This document shows, piece after piece, positions 22,850-34,800 of a stretch of DNA of 64,000 bases; position 1 is the stretch's first letter, and every line of letters starts with the position of its first letter. Origin of the DNA: Petrosia ficiformis (lineage: Eukaryota; Porifera; Demospongiae; Haplosclerida; Petrosiidae); NCBI GenBank assembly GCA_947044365.1, contig OX345636.1, positions 24,275,466 through 24,339,465 of the forward strand, given 5' to 3'. The notes beneath the pieces were generated by a model. It ran no database searches. It saw only the letters and a list, made by a program, of their open reading frames with translations, and was not told the DNA's origin. Both the position numbers and the translations under genes were made by a program.

Positions 22850-23399
22850 TCAATATACTCTTTCTAATTTTCTTCTCTCTTATCGCTCCACTCCAAACTG
22901 TACTACTGGGAGAACCCCTTGCGAACTAATGCTAAAACGACCAATTCGAACTGTATTGGATCTTCTTAAACCGAATATTGAAAGGAATGTTTTGAATAAA
23001 CAGGCAACTCAGAAGGAAAATCATGACCCTACCTGTCATGGTACGCAGTTATCGTAACAGCGACCCTAAGTGGATCCCTGGAATCATACTTAAAAAGAAA
23101 GGAAATCTAAGTAAAAAGTTTTACAAGATGGAATTGTATGGAACCAACGTTACAGGAATTTAATGGTACACAGGACACAGACAGTTGGATATATCCAGGT
23201 CACAATCATCTTGACAGTAATGTTACTAATACAATGGAACAATCGTCTAATCGTTGTTATCCACAAAAAGATCGACATCCCCCGTCTCGTTTTGATCCAT
23301 CAATTGGATATTAATAGAAGGATTGTAATAACGTTATCTAATGTATAGTTCTTTTGTACACATAATGTATATACATTTTTTTGTCAAGGGGGGAGGAAG

Positions 23400-23661
23400 T
23401 GTAGTATACTACCAATTATTGTGTGTGGGTGTTGTTACATCAATATGTATGAATATAATTATTGTTTGAGCATGCTCAGTAGAGTGTGTGTTCCTCATGT
23501 AGTTCTCTTCTGTTTCTAAGATCCTTTTTGATGCATTCCTAATAAGTACTAGTTATCACACTCTACTTTCTGTAGTTGCTCATACACCAGATTTCGTGCA
23601 ATTCGGAGAAGAACGTGAATCAACCAGTCAACACGATGATTCTGTTTATTATTAAGGTACA
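23400..23661 (+). repeat. 3' LTR of the gypsy element
   Basis: Starts TGTAGTATACT immediately after a purine tract (aaggggggaggaag) and ends about ...GGTACA, giving TG..CA ends and a length near 262 bp. No second copy exists in the window for comparison, so the right border is approximate. Confidence 0.65.
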
Positions 23662-23754
23662 CTACTTTAAAAGCCAATGAAATGACACTGTGAACATGTT
23701 AGTATTCACTACTGTACCTACTCTATAGCAAGTACTTAAAAAATAGGGTACTTC

Positions 23755-24015
23755 TCAGTTAAGAAAGACATTATCTGTTGCAACCTGACTGTAAATTTGC
23801 TTTCCTCTCTCTCTCTCTTGTAATAAAACGCGATGGTGATGATAAATTTCTACCCTCTGTTGCTTGTTAGTAATATGCTCATTAAGAGCAGATCGCCATG
23901 CACGATCAACATGCCAAATACACAATAATTTTTTGGTGTTTTCACAACCAAATACACTACACCATGCACTAAAATATGAGTTGGAAGTCATACTGTGTCG
24001 TGCCATGTGTAGCAT
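23755..24015 (-). pseudogene. MULE-like transposase fragment
   Basis: Reads FGCENTKKLLCIWHVDRAWRS, then ITNKQQRVEIYHHHRVLLQE. A 'LLC.WHVDRAWR' block is characteristic of Mutator-like metazoan transposases with C-terminal SWIM domains. The frame is cut on its 5' side exactly at the TTAA/piggyBac terminus (24019), so the piggyBac insertion seems to have split it. Confidence 0.6.
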
Positions 24016-24018
24016 CCA

Positions 24019-24411
24019 TTAACCCTTTACCGACGAAGGTTGCAGATCTGCAACCTGAGCATAGAGATACAAAGCGGTTGATAATATAGTGCAATAACGA
24101 TATATTTATATTAATTTTACCTTTTAGATGTGTAAAGAGAGATTCATGATCCTCTAGAGTCAGTTATCATGACGATCACGAAAGAACTGTCTTATAGCGC
24201 CATTTTCATACGCGGCTGAAAACAATTTCAGCTGCCCCACCCAGGTGGAATAATTTTAATTCATAATAGACAAGTGTCTGTCTTGCTGATTAAAAACATG
24301 AATTTTAATGCTGAGGAAGTTGTAGAAATTGTTATGAATAACTGGGAAATAGGAGGTGAGGTTGTCTGCGAATATAGTGATGAAGAATTTGATGATCATG
24401 ATGATGAAATG
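24019..24411 (+). mobile_element. piggyBac left end with N-terminal transposase fragment
   Basis: TTAA followed by CCCTTTACCGACGAAGG is a typical piggyBac terminus. A frame at 24274-24411 begins MSVLLIKNMNFNAEEVVEIV and continues with an acidic EYSDEEFDDHDDE patch, as the N-termini of these transposases do. It is then replaced at 24412 by the RecQ-element terminus. The right end is not in evidence. Confidence 0.55.
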
Positions 24412-25800
24412 TTAGTTTCGCGTAGCCAGCCCCTCCTTCTAAACGAAGAGAGGGTCTGGTGTACTGACGTTGATCTGCTCATTCTGGAAACACTCGAGCG
24501 TAAAGTATCTGTCAAGTGAGGGACCGCCTTTCGACTAGGTGTGTCTATAAACAACACGTTACAAGTGTGAAAAGAGAATAGTATGTTGAAAGAGAAGAAG
24601 GCTTTGGACTTTGCTGCAGGGAAGTTGGGGGTGAAACTTAAAGGAAAACAATCAGAGGCTGTGCTCGCTTTCTTGTCAGGGCATGATGTATTTGTTTCTT
24701 TGCCAACAGGCTATGGGAATCTCTCATATACGGAATTTTGCCAATTGTATTTGATAATTTGAATGGTAAGTTTAAAAAATTATTAATGATTATTATAAGC
24801 ATACATTCAATGGATCACAGGTAAACCAGGGAGTATAGTTGTGTGTGTGAGTCCTCTAACCTCTTCGATGATAGACCAAAAAGACAAATTCACACCTTGT
24901 GGTATATCTGCAGAATTTGTAGGTGAAGCTCAAATTGATAGAGGTGCAGTCAACCAAGTCATGAAAGGCAATTGTCAACTAGTATTTATAAGCCCCGAAT
25001 GTATTGTATGCAACCCAGTATACCGCAATATGCTGCTGTCACCAGTATACAAGGAGAGACTAGTTGCTTTTGTCATAGATGAAATACATTGTGTTAAATC
25101 TTGGTAAGTTTTAATTAAAGTTGATGTATAATAAAACAAATATTATAGAGATGTATTTCACCCAGGGGAGATGATTTCCGTACTGCATTTGCCCACCTTG
25201 GCGAAATAAGAAGTATCATTCCTTCTTCGGTAAATGTGCTTGCTCTGACAGCAGGTGCAACTAATTGCTTGCTTGCTTGTTAAAACCCATTCTGATTGGT
25301 CTTCCTCCACATATACAAAACATTAAATTTACTGTTAAGGCACGCCCAAAAATGTCTGAATTTTGTAATAATGTAGCAGAAGAGGTCAAATCTCAGGGAC
25401 TGGAGTATCCAAAAACAATAATATTTTGCAGAACGTACCATGACTGTGGTGATTTGTATTACTCATTACATAAGTCTCTTGGAGCATACTTCACATTCCC
25501 GCCAAATTATCCTGACTTTAATGAATTTTGAATTGTTAAATTTGTGTACTCGTGCTTCCACCACTGATATGAAAGAAAAGCTTCTGCATTCGTTGTGTGC
25601 AGGTGACAGTAAACTACGTATTGTTGTAGGAACAACAGCATTTGGGATGGGGATTGACTGTCATGACATTTGAAAAGTCATACACTGGGGGGCCTCCAAC
25701 CTCTCTCGAACAGTATGTTCAGGAATCAGGACGTTTACTGTCAGAAGGAAGCATGCTTTATAGTCATGGAAAACATGTAGACGAAGATCGTCGAGAAACA
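24412..25800 (+). pseudogene. Second RecQ-like helicase copy, degenerate
   Basis: Begins with the same hairpin terminus as the 10788 copy (cgcgtagccag..., gggtctggtgtact). The protein starts MLKEKKALDFAAGKLG. Walker A reads LPTGYGN with a frame slip, losing the Lys. VVCVSPLTSSMIDQ, FVIDEIHCVKSW (DEAH altered to DEIH), PKTIIFCRTY and VVGTTAFGMGID are present. Motif VI is destroyed (QESGRLL). Several stops and frame changes follow. It is clearly homologous to the 10972-12190 copy but older, and no DUF6589 gene accompanies it. Confidence 0.8.
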
Positions 25801-26024
25801 GTCTAAAGAGTCTATAAAACAACTGGAGAAGACATCTACATTGTCAGTAAACATCTGAAAGGTTCTGAAACATACTTATGACAGTATATTTTAACGTAAT
25901 AGCTGACCGTTTACTTGACTGTTTGGACATAGCCTTCCAATTACAGAACAAGAAATTTTTGATTAAGGTAATATTGATACTGTAGAACTTACTATGCATA
26001 TTATAATTATACAAATAAATAAAT

Positions 26025-26459
26025 GTGACCGAATTTGCGAAAATCAGGCTTATGGGATAAAATTTTAAAATTGATTTTTTGTATTACCTGAATAGAGTAT
26101 TCAATTAGCTCCAGAATGATATATGATACATCCCAATCACACAAAAAAACAAGGCTACAGCGGGGGATTAAACCGTTGTAGTCACAAATCCTTCATTTTG
26201 AGAAAACGCAATTAAATCAATTATTTAATCAATTATTTAATCATTAAACATAATGACTAAAAACCTTTTTAGGAGTGGCTAGTGAAGCACAGAGATGTCT
26301 CCGAATTTCTCTGAAGGTATGAGTGAATAGGTAAAATATTAATGAAGCTTTTTATGTAGTAAAACAGTAATCACCCGAGTAAGCCATAACTGTCTATTTT
26401 CACTCATATCTCAAAATTAATAATTATCCCAGAAGCCTGATTTTCGCAAATTCGGTCAC
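26025..26459. mobile_element. MITE of the GTGACCG (DUF7869) transposon family
   Basis: 435 bp with inverted ends of about 34 bp differing at one base: GTGACCGAATTTGCGAAAAT then caggctt. The ends resemble those of the two DUF7869 elements at 27541 and 31860 (GTGACCG...GAAAAT...CTT.TGGG). It is flanked by AAAT on both sides, a possible 4-bp target duplication. No coding content. Confidence 0.8.
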
Positions 26460-26519
26460 AAATGATAAATAAATGATAAATAATTATATACTATGATTCG
26501 AGGGTAATACTATGAGCCT

Positions 26520-27143
26520 TCATTGTTGCCTATTTTTATGCCATATAAAAAAACAATCTGTGTTGGAGTCTCCACTGTGACATAGCCATATACCATACTC
26601 CCCACACTGCCATGTTGTATCAGTGCGTTTTTCAGACTGACAACACAATGTGCATTGACCCCGTTTATGTGAGGTTGACTTCAGAGGGAAATGTAGTAAT
26701 GGAAGAAGATGGAAAGAAGAGGAAACACGACTGGGTCTTTTGCATGTACAATAATAACCAATTAGATCGTTTGCTAATTTCATTTGAAAATCTTTGATAG
26801 TTTTGTATTCTGAATTTGTACTGTAGTGTTTATATAGTATATTTGCATTAGTTACGATACATCAAACAATAAGTAGAATAAATATTTGTACTATTTTCTT
26901 GTTTTTACAGAGCACTTATAGTATCCTCGCAGTTGATCCCCGCGATCAACACCTCCCATAAACATGTTGTAATTAATGATTGACTGATGACATGGAATCG
27001 CTGTTCTTGTGCCATCCCTCTGACGTCTTAGAACATCCCCTGTATCTGTTGATTGCACATTACTGGCCATCACACTCACTCTCTTTCTATCCATCCATGC
27101 CGTGCAAATTATATCATTCTTTTGAAAAGTAAGCATCTCTCCT
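26520..27143 (-). pseudogene. piggyBac transposase, 3' exons
   Basis: The exon starting at 27143 reads GEMLTFQKNDIICTAWMDRK, VSVMASN, then YNMFMGGVDRGDQLRGYY (the hallmark 'GGVD..DQ...YY') and SVKTRK. It is interrupted by a stop and then resumes at 26783 with the cysteine-rich tail QCTLCCQSEKRTDTTWQC, WLCHSG, DCFFIWH. The splice acceptor (attttag) before 27143 is phase-compatible with the donor at 36116, giving S-K-R-G-E-M across the junction. Confidence 0.75.
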
Positions 27144-27283
27144 CTAAAATGAAATTGATATTTGTACACTATAGTATAACTTGTTTGAAACCCATTTTCA
27201 AGTTGTCTAGTATAAACACATTCCTAAAATGCAGCTGTTTCAAGTTTAATTTCAAAAACAGGTTTGAAACTGGTTACATTGTG

Positions 27284-27295
<12 letters not shown>

Positions 27296-27328
<33 letters not shown>

Positions 27329-27540
27329 TTTATTTATATATGTATATTATGTTTATATATGTGTATATATATGTATGTGTTTATATATATGTATATATAT
27401 GTATGTATATATATATATATGTATGTATATATATACATACATACATACGTATATGTATACATGTATATATATATATGTATATATATACATACATACGTAT
27501 ATGTATACATGTATGTATATATATATATATGTATATATAT
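27296..27540. repeat. (TA)n/(TATG)n microsatellite
   Basis: Alternating TATATG, TACATA and CGTATATG units directly abut the left terminus of the DUF7869 element 1. Long frames on both strands are artefacts. Confidence 0.95.
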
Positions 27541-27886
27541 GTGACCGTGGATGAGAAAATCAACCTTATGGGCAAATTTAATAATTGTCAGTATAAGCAA
27601 AATAACACAAAAATTCAAACGAAAGCAGATTAGCATTTTATTACATTTTCTTATAGTATTATAATACCTTAGCTTCCCTGACAATTAGTTACAGATGTCA
27701 GTTCCACACAGATTTCCTATAGCGATCGTTTAAAGAGAGAATGACCAAAAATTGACAGTAACGCCATTGTAGATACACGGAGATGTAACACGGAAAAGCC
27801 CTAACGTAAACAAACCTAATTAGCCCCACCCATGACAACTTGAGTACGTTAGGAACGCGCATTTATTACCGCTGCTACTTTTAAGA

Positions 27887-30499
27887 ATGGATTCTGGAGA
27901 GGTTGCTCGTTTTGCTACTGCCTTAAACAGCTTTTTTCAAAGCTCCCTCTGTCCTTCTGACAGATCTGCCTGCAGTTCTATGATACAGGATTATTTTTGC
28001 AGCGAGGAAACCCCTACAGGTTAGCCAATTATCATTTTTTATTAATAAAAGTCATTGTAATCATGAATATTATTATCTTGTAATAGAAGATGATAACAGT
28101 GATTTTAATCTTGATGAATCAGCTACCAGTGATGATGAAGATGACAGTGATGAAGAAGACTGTAAGTTAATTTATGGCTTCCAGAGGAATTTGTTGAAAT
28201 TATTTTATACAGTAGATTCATCAGAACCTGCAATTGTGGAAATGGATGATATTGACACACAAATAAATGAACATACAACAGATTTGGAGATAGACAAGAA
28301 AGAAGAGGAGATTGTAAAATCATTTGTGGTGGAAGGGTGTGCATGCAATCTAAATGGAGGAAATGGGTGTAGTAAGTTCTTCTCACAAGAACACTACCAG
28401 TCAATGAGAAACCAATGTGTCGAACTCGATCACGACTCTCTTGATCTATTGATAATGGGACAGATAATGGCAACTACAGTATTTGAACACACAACAAGAT
28501 GTGACAAAGAGAGAGAAAGGGTAACAACTCAGTTTTTACATCAAGGAAAGAAGGTAAAAGTCAATACTTACACATACAGGGCTACATAATATTTGGTATT
28601 TAATTTTCAAACTAATAACCTAATTATCAAAAAAATCTGTCAAATACCAAAATAACGACATTATTCGTTTCAGCCATGATACTTATTATTTAACATCCAA
28701 TGTACCCAATCATTAATTTGTAGATATGCAGGACTACATTTCTGTTTTTACATGCAATTGGGACATGCCGGTTCAAAGCACTGAAAACATGGTACTTCAG
28801 GGAAGGTCTTGTACCCAGGTAAGAAAGTATGTATTTCAAGTCAACATAAACCAATACAAATTCTCTAGAACACATGGAAACAAATCTCGTCAGCCTCACC
28901 ATGCATTGAGAGTGGAGGACATCCAGCATGTGGTAAAATATATTAACAACTATGCTGAGACACATGCCATTCTCCTTCCTGGACGCATACCAGGCTACAA
29001 AAACTACAGCATGCAACTATTACCATCTAGTTCAACGAAAAAAGCAGTATGGGAAAATTATAGTGTAGCTACAGAATCAATAAGTCAGAGGATTGTGGGA
29101 TTTAGTGCTTTTTGTAAATACTGGAAAAAGTACATGCCACACGTTATAATTACTAAACTCACCTGTATTACGGTGTTATTTTTGTTCTGACAACAGTTGT
29201 CTGCATTCAAGTGGACATTGGTTTCACCTAAACCATGGTGACTAAAAAAATAATGCAACATACTGCATACATTATTAGCTCCTTTCCCCATATCAGTAGC
29301 TTCGTCAATTAAAAAATTAATTTGACGAGGTATACCCTCATAGCACACCCCAAATAGGCCACACTTTCTAGGTGTTAAAAAAAATATGGGTCCTGGTTGA
29401 AGTGGGTTGCTGGGATAGTGCACTTGTTGTGCATAATCAAAGGAATAGTGTACACATGTAGACAAATTTAATGAGCATGGTGAGGCAACCAGTGGAGGAC
29501 AGAAAACTCCATCTGCTGTAGTGTATGCCGCTCGTAGTGTGTCCCTATAGAATGCACGTTCAGTACTTGCTCTGTCAATGTGTTCTCTTGCTTGTTGGTA
29601 AACCTGAATTTTAATGGTTATAATTTGGACATAATGTGTATTTGCTGATAACTTACTTTTGTCTTCTGTTCCTCGGGTTGGTTGGCACTCCTTATGATTG
29701 CAGAGCTGTTCTTCTGGCACACCCAACACAAGTCAGACATTGGTTTAGTAAATAAATGAAAACTCACAGTAAATTTATTTTTTCCTTTTTGCAGTACTTC
29801 ATGTGGAGAGTGGCCGTGGGACTTCATCACAACATCACTTATTCATTTCTACCTGTGGGGCATACCAAATTTTCTCCGGATTGGTGTTTCGGCTTGGTTA
29901 AGCAGAAGTTCCGACATGCAAAAGTTGACAGTCTGCAGGATTTAGTGGATGTGGTAGAGAGTTCTGCATCTGTAAACTCTGCTCAACTAGTCGGGACCCA
30001 AGATGGAGAGATGGTAGTACCAATCTATGACTGGCAGAGCTTCTTACTTACTAAATTTAGAAAACTCCCCGGTATAAAGAAGTTCCATAACTTTAAATTT
30101 TCTTCGGAGTCTATAGGAGAGGTCATAATAAAAGAATATTCCAACAGCCTACAGAAAACTATCAACTTACTTCGTGACCCGTCAATTTTGCCATCAAATA
30201 CAGAGCTACCAACAGTCTTAACTCCCACTGGTCTTTCCCCTGACCGACAGTGGTATTTGTATGACAGAATTAGGGAGTTCTGTCCAGACAGTACAAAAGA
30301 TCTCGTATGCCCCCTTCCATCAATCCCACGGTACACTCCAACTACACTCCCTTCCACAACCAGAACAGCACTACCTCTCCCATCAACTCTACCGACTCCT
30401 ATATCCGAACCACCTCAAAAAAGGCAGCGAATCTGTGGTAAATGCGGTAGGCTTGGCCACAATAAGCGGACCTGTGAAGTTAATCTAAACCTAACTTAA
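27887..30499 (+). pseudogene. DUF7869-like transposase candidate with C-terminal zinc knuckle (element 1), middle exons inverted
   Basis: Exons on +: 27887-28019 (MDSGEVARFATALNSFF), 28087-28160 acidic, 28194-28553 (CACNLNGGNGCSKFFSQEHY, ELDHDSLDLLIMGQI), 28724-29149 (RTHGNKSRQPHHAL, AETHAILLPGRIPGYKNYSM). The next three blocks (CWVCQKNSSAIIRSAN, HYSFDYAQQVHYPSNP, FLIDEATDMGKGAN, NADNC.QNKNNTVIQ) read on the minus strand between 29742 and 29159. Reading resumes on + at about 29793 with FMWRVAVGLHHNITYSFLPV and GHTKFSPDWCFGLVK, ending in CGKCGRLGHNKRTC. The Asp in DE..D.GK, NADN and PDW could be RNase-H-fold catalytic residues (inference). The inversion disables splicing of the full protein. 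Confidence 0.7.
29159..29742 (-). other. 584-bp internal inversion in element 1
   Basis: Coding blocks that are collinear in element 2 lie in reverse here. The breakpoints are 9-bp inverted words, TTACTAAAC at 29150-29158 and GTTTAGTAA at 29743-29751. All blocks inside remain open on the minus strand. If the segment is turned round, the flanking reading frame and an intron (gtgagt..., ending cttttttgcag) line up again. Confidence 0.85.
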
Positions 30500-30840
30500 A
30501 CATTCATTTACCATTTTTTTTTATTCTACAGGTTCTTCTCAGAACCCCACCACAAACATCAAGATTTCACAATAAGCAGTTTAACTTATTTTACACATTT
30601 TTATTTACCTCTGTCTATTCTGCAGGAACCCCACCCCCTCCCCCCGAACACCAGACTGTGTTCTGTGTGTCAAGATTTCACCAAATCCACTTCACCTATT
30701 TTATTTATCTTTTATTTAACAGGTTCTTTTCAGAACCCCCGAATGTCAAAACATTTCACCTTTGTTGTTTCTTAGTAATATAGAATGCATTCACCTTTCT
30801 TACAAATAATAGTAATAATAAACTGGGATATAAAAAAAGC
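30500..30840 (+). repeat. 3' UTR repeats with GGTTCTnTTCAGAACC hairpins
   Basis: Two copies of pyrimidine tract, then ACAG, then a perfect stem (ggttct/agaacc, 4-nt loop) at 30531-30548 and 30722-30739, each followed by a 'atttcac(c)' word. A partial copy lies at 30625. The same structure follows the stop codon of element 2 (35572-35587), so it is conserved within the family. Confidence 0.7.
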
Positions 30841-31207
30841 TTAAATAATAACTCACATACATTTAGGATGTGTTAGAAAGCTCCTTGGAGTTGTAAAATG
30901 TTCATTATCGATCCTTTCTTCAGCAACTGTAAAGTCCCATGTGTTCAATGGTAGTCACATGATATCTCGTAAACAGGAATATACGGCACATATTTAATTA
31001 ATAATTCATTGTTTTTCAAAACGCGTTATCTCCAAAAATTAAAGTGCTGATATGACATGTGTTAAATGTCTATAACTTGGTAACGCATTGTCAGATCGCC
31101 AAACCGATTTCACCATAGCATAGCTGAAATACCAAAGACTTCAAAAATATGAAAAAATGCATTTCGAAAATTTTGCCCATAAGGTTGATTTTCTCATCCA
31201 CGGTCAC

Positions 31208-31337
31208 ATATACATACATACATACGTGTATGTATATATATATATATGTATATATATACATACATACATACGTATATGTATACATGTATGTATATATATA
31301 TATATGTATATATATACATACATACATACGTATATGT

Positions 31338-31389
<52 letters not shown>

Positions 31390-31574
31390 GTATGTATGTA
31401 TGTGTATGTGTGTAATTGTGTGTGTGTGTGTGTATGTCTATATACATTATTGTGTTACAATTTTTCGTATATACTATATATATATATGTATATATATACA
31501 TACATACATACGTATATGTATACATGTATGTATATATATATATATATGTATATATATACATACATACATGTATG

Positions 31575-31624
<50 letters not shown>

Positions 31625-31827
31625 CATACATACGTATATGTATACATGTATATATATATATGTATATATATACATACATACATACGTATATGTATACATG
31701 TATGTATATATATATATGTATATATATACATACATACATGTATGTATATATATATATATGTATATATATATACATACATACATATATATATATGTATATA
31801 TATACATACATACATATACGTATATGT

Positions 31828-31859
<32 letters not shown>
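31208..31859. repeat. (TA)n/(TATG)n microsatellite between the two DUF7869 elements
   Basis: About 650 bp of TATATG, TACATACATACGTATATG and similar units, interrupted at about 31400-31480 by a TGTG tract and a short unique piece (attgtgttacaatttttcgt). That piece is similar to sequence at 36060-36090 beyond element 2. Confidence 0.95.
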
Positions 31860-31862
<3 letters not shown>

Positions 31863-34800
31863 ACCGGATGTGAGAAAATAGGGCTTCTGTCGCAATTATT
31901 AATTTTCAAATATGAGTGAAAATATATATTACGGCTAACCTTTGTCGAATTTCAGTTATCCTTAAATAGTTGAAGTAAGATTACTGGTCTTTCATTTGCG
32001 ACACTTTGCAAGGTTCTTGCTGCTTCCTTTCTCTTTCTAGAGCGTTCAAAGCGCTTGGAGGCCAGTAGTCCACGGAGAAAATGACACTAACAATTACACG
32101 GAACAAACACGGTACTCGTTAGCAACAACGTAGCCACCAATTCACCACAATTATGGCTGAAAACAGGAATATAGCAAGCTCATTAAACACACTGTTTGCG
32201 GGAAACCTTTCAAGTGCAGATAATGAAGCTTTAAGTATATTCATAGAAGAATAGAATATCTTTGTTCACAAGAGGACCAGGAAACCCTAGAAGGTGAGGT
32301 TTTTTTTAACTATAACAACAATAAAAATCATTTTTAAAAACTTAATTATACAATTTATGGAAATGTAAAACAGATTACGAAGACTTTGAAAATGATGAGA
32401 GTGATGATAGTGATGACAATGAAATCTCCAATGGTTTGTACACAAATGTTGCAGCTGTATTATTTTTAATTCACTCCTGTACTGTTATAGCTCCATTAAT
32501 AGCACCTCCACTGCCAGGCATACTTGAAGGTCAGTACACAGATTTCTTCTATATCACACACGACTTCATGATTATTTATAGACACTTCTACCATGGTCCT
32601 TCCTCAATCAATGGAAGATTTACATCAAAATCATATTGGTATGTAGAGTGTGTACCTGGAGATTGTTAATTAAGTCAAATACTAACTAGACACACACACT
32701 CACACCTAAGTAATAGACTCATCTAACACACACACACACTCATAGCTAAATTAGGTGGTCAGTAATCTTAACAAACACACCTGTAAGTACAAAAACCCAG
32801 TGACACACAGACACATTTGCAGATTCTGATATAAATCAGTGTTGTTAACATAGCCTCTCTCCAACGCAGGCACACTCTCACCGACACAGGCGCACACACA
32901 CACACTCACACACACACAGACACACACACACACACACACACACAACTAAATTAGTAGAGCCATCTAACACACTAAAATTCCCACATCCACCCACAAGTAC
33001 ACACACAGATATACTTACAGTTAAAATACTAGACTCATCTAACACTGTGATGACAATTAAACTGTTCCAGAATCAACATCTCAACATTTATTACGAAGTG
33101 AAGACCGCCAAGAAGTTCCTATTGAACATCGACAGATAGATGAGGAAGAAGAAAAAAAAATAGATTCTTTCGTGAATCTGGGATGTGAGTGCCATCTTTT
33201 TAGGGGACATGCTTGTAGTTCCCAGTTTCCCAAAGAGCACTACAGGGATGTACGAAATATGTGTGCTGAGTTGGACCATGAGGCACTGGATTTTGTTATC
33301 ATGGGAGCATTGATGACCAATTCAACAATAACAAAATCAGTCAATCATCGTGGTCATATCCCTCATAACAGACAGAGAGTTTCAACTATCTACCACCACC
33401 AAGGACTACAGGTATAGGACAATATTATTTAACTTACATATACAGAGGATAGTACACTTTATGGCACAATTAAAGTATATATGGTACTGTACTAGGCAGG
33501 GGTGGGATTTATATCACAGTACTGTAGTATACATGTACCTACATATCATTTCCCAAAGACTTGTAGGAAAACTTACTGCTTCCTTCATGGGATTGGGAAG
33601 ACTCGTTTGAATGCAGTTCGTAGCAGCTTAGTGAAGAATGGAAAAACACCAAGGTAGAGATAAATAATACATCACCAGCACTTAGCACTTGTTTTTCAGA
33701 ATCCATGGAAATGCCCATCACCAACCACATCATGCCTTCTCTCCTGAGGACGTTAGAGGAATTGTAACATATTTAAGCTGCTACGCCGAGGCTAATGCCA
33801 TATTATTACCAGGTAAGTGTGTATTACATAAGTTTTACTTCAGTGTTAAGTGATGTTATTACTTAAGGGAGGATACCAGGTTACAAAAATAGTGACATTC
33901 AACTCCTTCCTTCAAATACCACCAAGAGGGCAGTATGGGAAAAATACTCTATAGCTAATGAAGGCAGCAATTTAAGATTGGCAAAATACACCACATTCTG
34001 TGAAGTATGGAGAAAATATCTGCCAAAGTTAATCGTTATGAAACCAATGACAGATCTATGTTGGCTTTGCCAAAAAAATAGTAATGCTATAATTCGTTCT
34101 GCCAACAAATCAGAGGAAGAGAAATCAATGGTATGTCATACAGCAGGGTTTATACACATGTCACATTGCAGAAATAGTACTAACACATAAATTAAACTTA
34201 CATGTAGGCACTCAGACTTGCGGAGGAGCACATCAAAACTGTGCGAGCGGAGAGGGCCTTATACAGGATGGTGTGCCAGAAATCTATGGACACAGTGAAG
34301 TCAACATTTGTGGATGCTGAGGGCATAGTTTCTCCTCCAGGAATTAACTCATCTGTACCACCATGTTCAAATAACATAACTATTCATTATAGTTTTGATT
34401 TCGCCCAGCAGGTTTGTATGTCATAATTGGGAACATAGCAGTAATATACATTCCCATTAGGTCCACTATCCAACCAATCCACAACAACCAGGCCCTGTTT
34501 ATTTCCTCACACCACGGAAGTGTGCCATCTTCGGGGTATGTTGTGAGGCAATACCTCGACAGGTCAACTTCCTGGTGGATGAGGCAGTTGACACGGGGAA
34601 GGGGGCAAATGCAGTTGTCAGCATGCTCCACTATTTTTTTGCCCATCACGGTCTCGGAGAATCCAATTTACATCTCCATGCTGATAACTGTGTAGGGCAG
34701 AATAAGAACAACACTGTTATACAAGTAAGTCAAATAAAAACATAACACAAACATAACATAATTCTATTATCGTTTTGACAGTATCTACTCTGGAGAGTAC

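Larger units (their letters stand above)
20306..23661 (+). mobile_element. 5'-truncated Ty3/gypsy LTR retrotransposon
   Basis: Domain order zinc knuckle, protease, RT, RNase H, integrase, polypurine tract (23385-23399), 3' LTR (23400-23661) defines Ty3/gypsy. The 5' LTR and most of gag are missing: the left border is the (TA)n tract near 20272. Multiple frame breaks and stops interrupt pol. It is therefore a dead, truncated copy. Confidence 0.85.
27541..31207 (+). mobile_element. DUF7869-type DNA transposon, element 1
   Basis: The ends are perfect inverted repeats of about 37 bp (GTGACCGTGGATGAGAAAAT then caaccttatgggcaaa at left; its exact complement ends at 31207). ATAT flanks both sides, but the microsatellite setting makes any duplication uncertain. 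The body encodes one multi-exon gene (27887-30499). Element 2 (31860-35982) has the same architecture and related ends, so this is a family and not a chance repeat. Confidence 0.85.

Noticed and set aside
24274..27143. A single piggyBac element joining the N-terminal piece at 24274 to the C-terminal piece at 26520-27143
   Set aside because: The two pieces lie on opposite strands, and the C-terminal piece has its own upstream exon at 36117.
31091..31919. Several 100-270 residue frames of Tyr/Ile/Met/His repeats on both strands
   Set aside because: They are translations of the (TA)n/(TATG)n microsatellite. Both strands are open in several frames because the repeat lacks stops.
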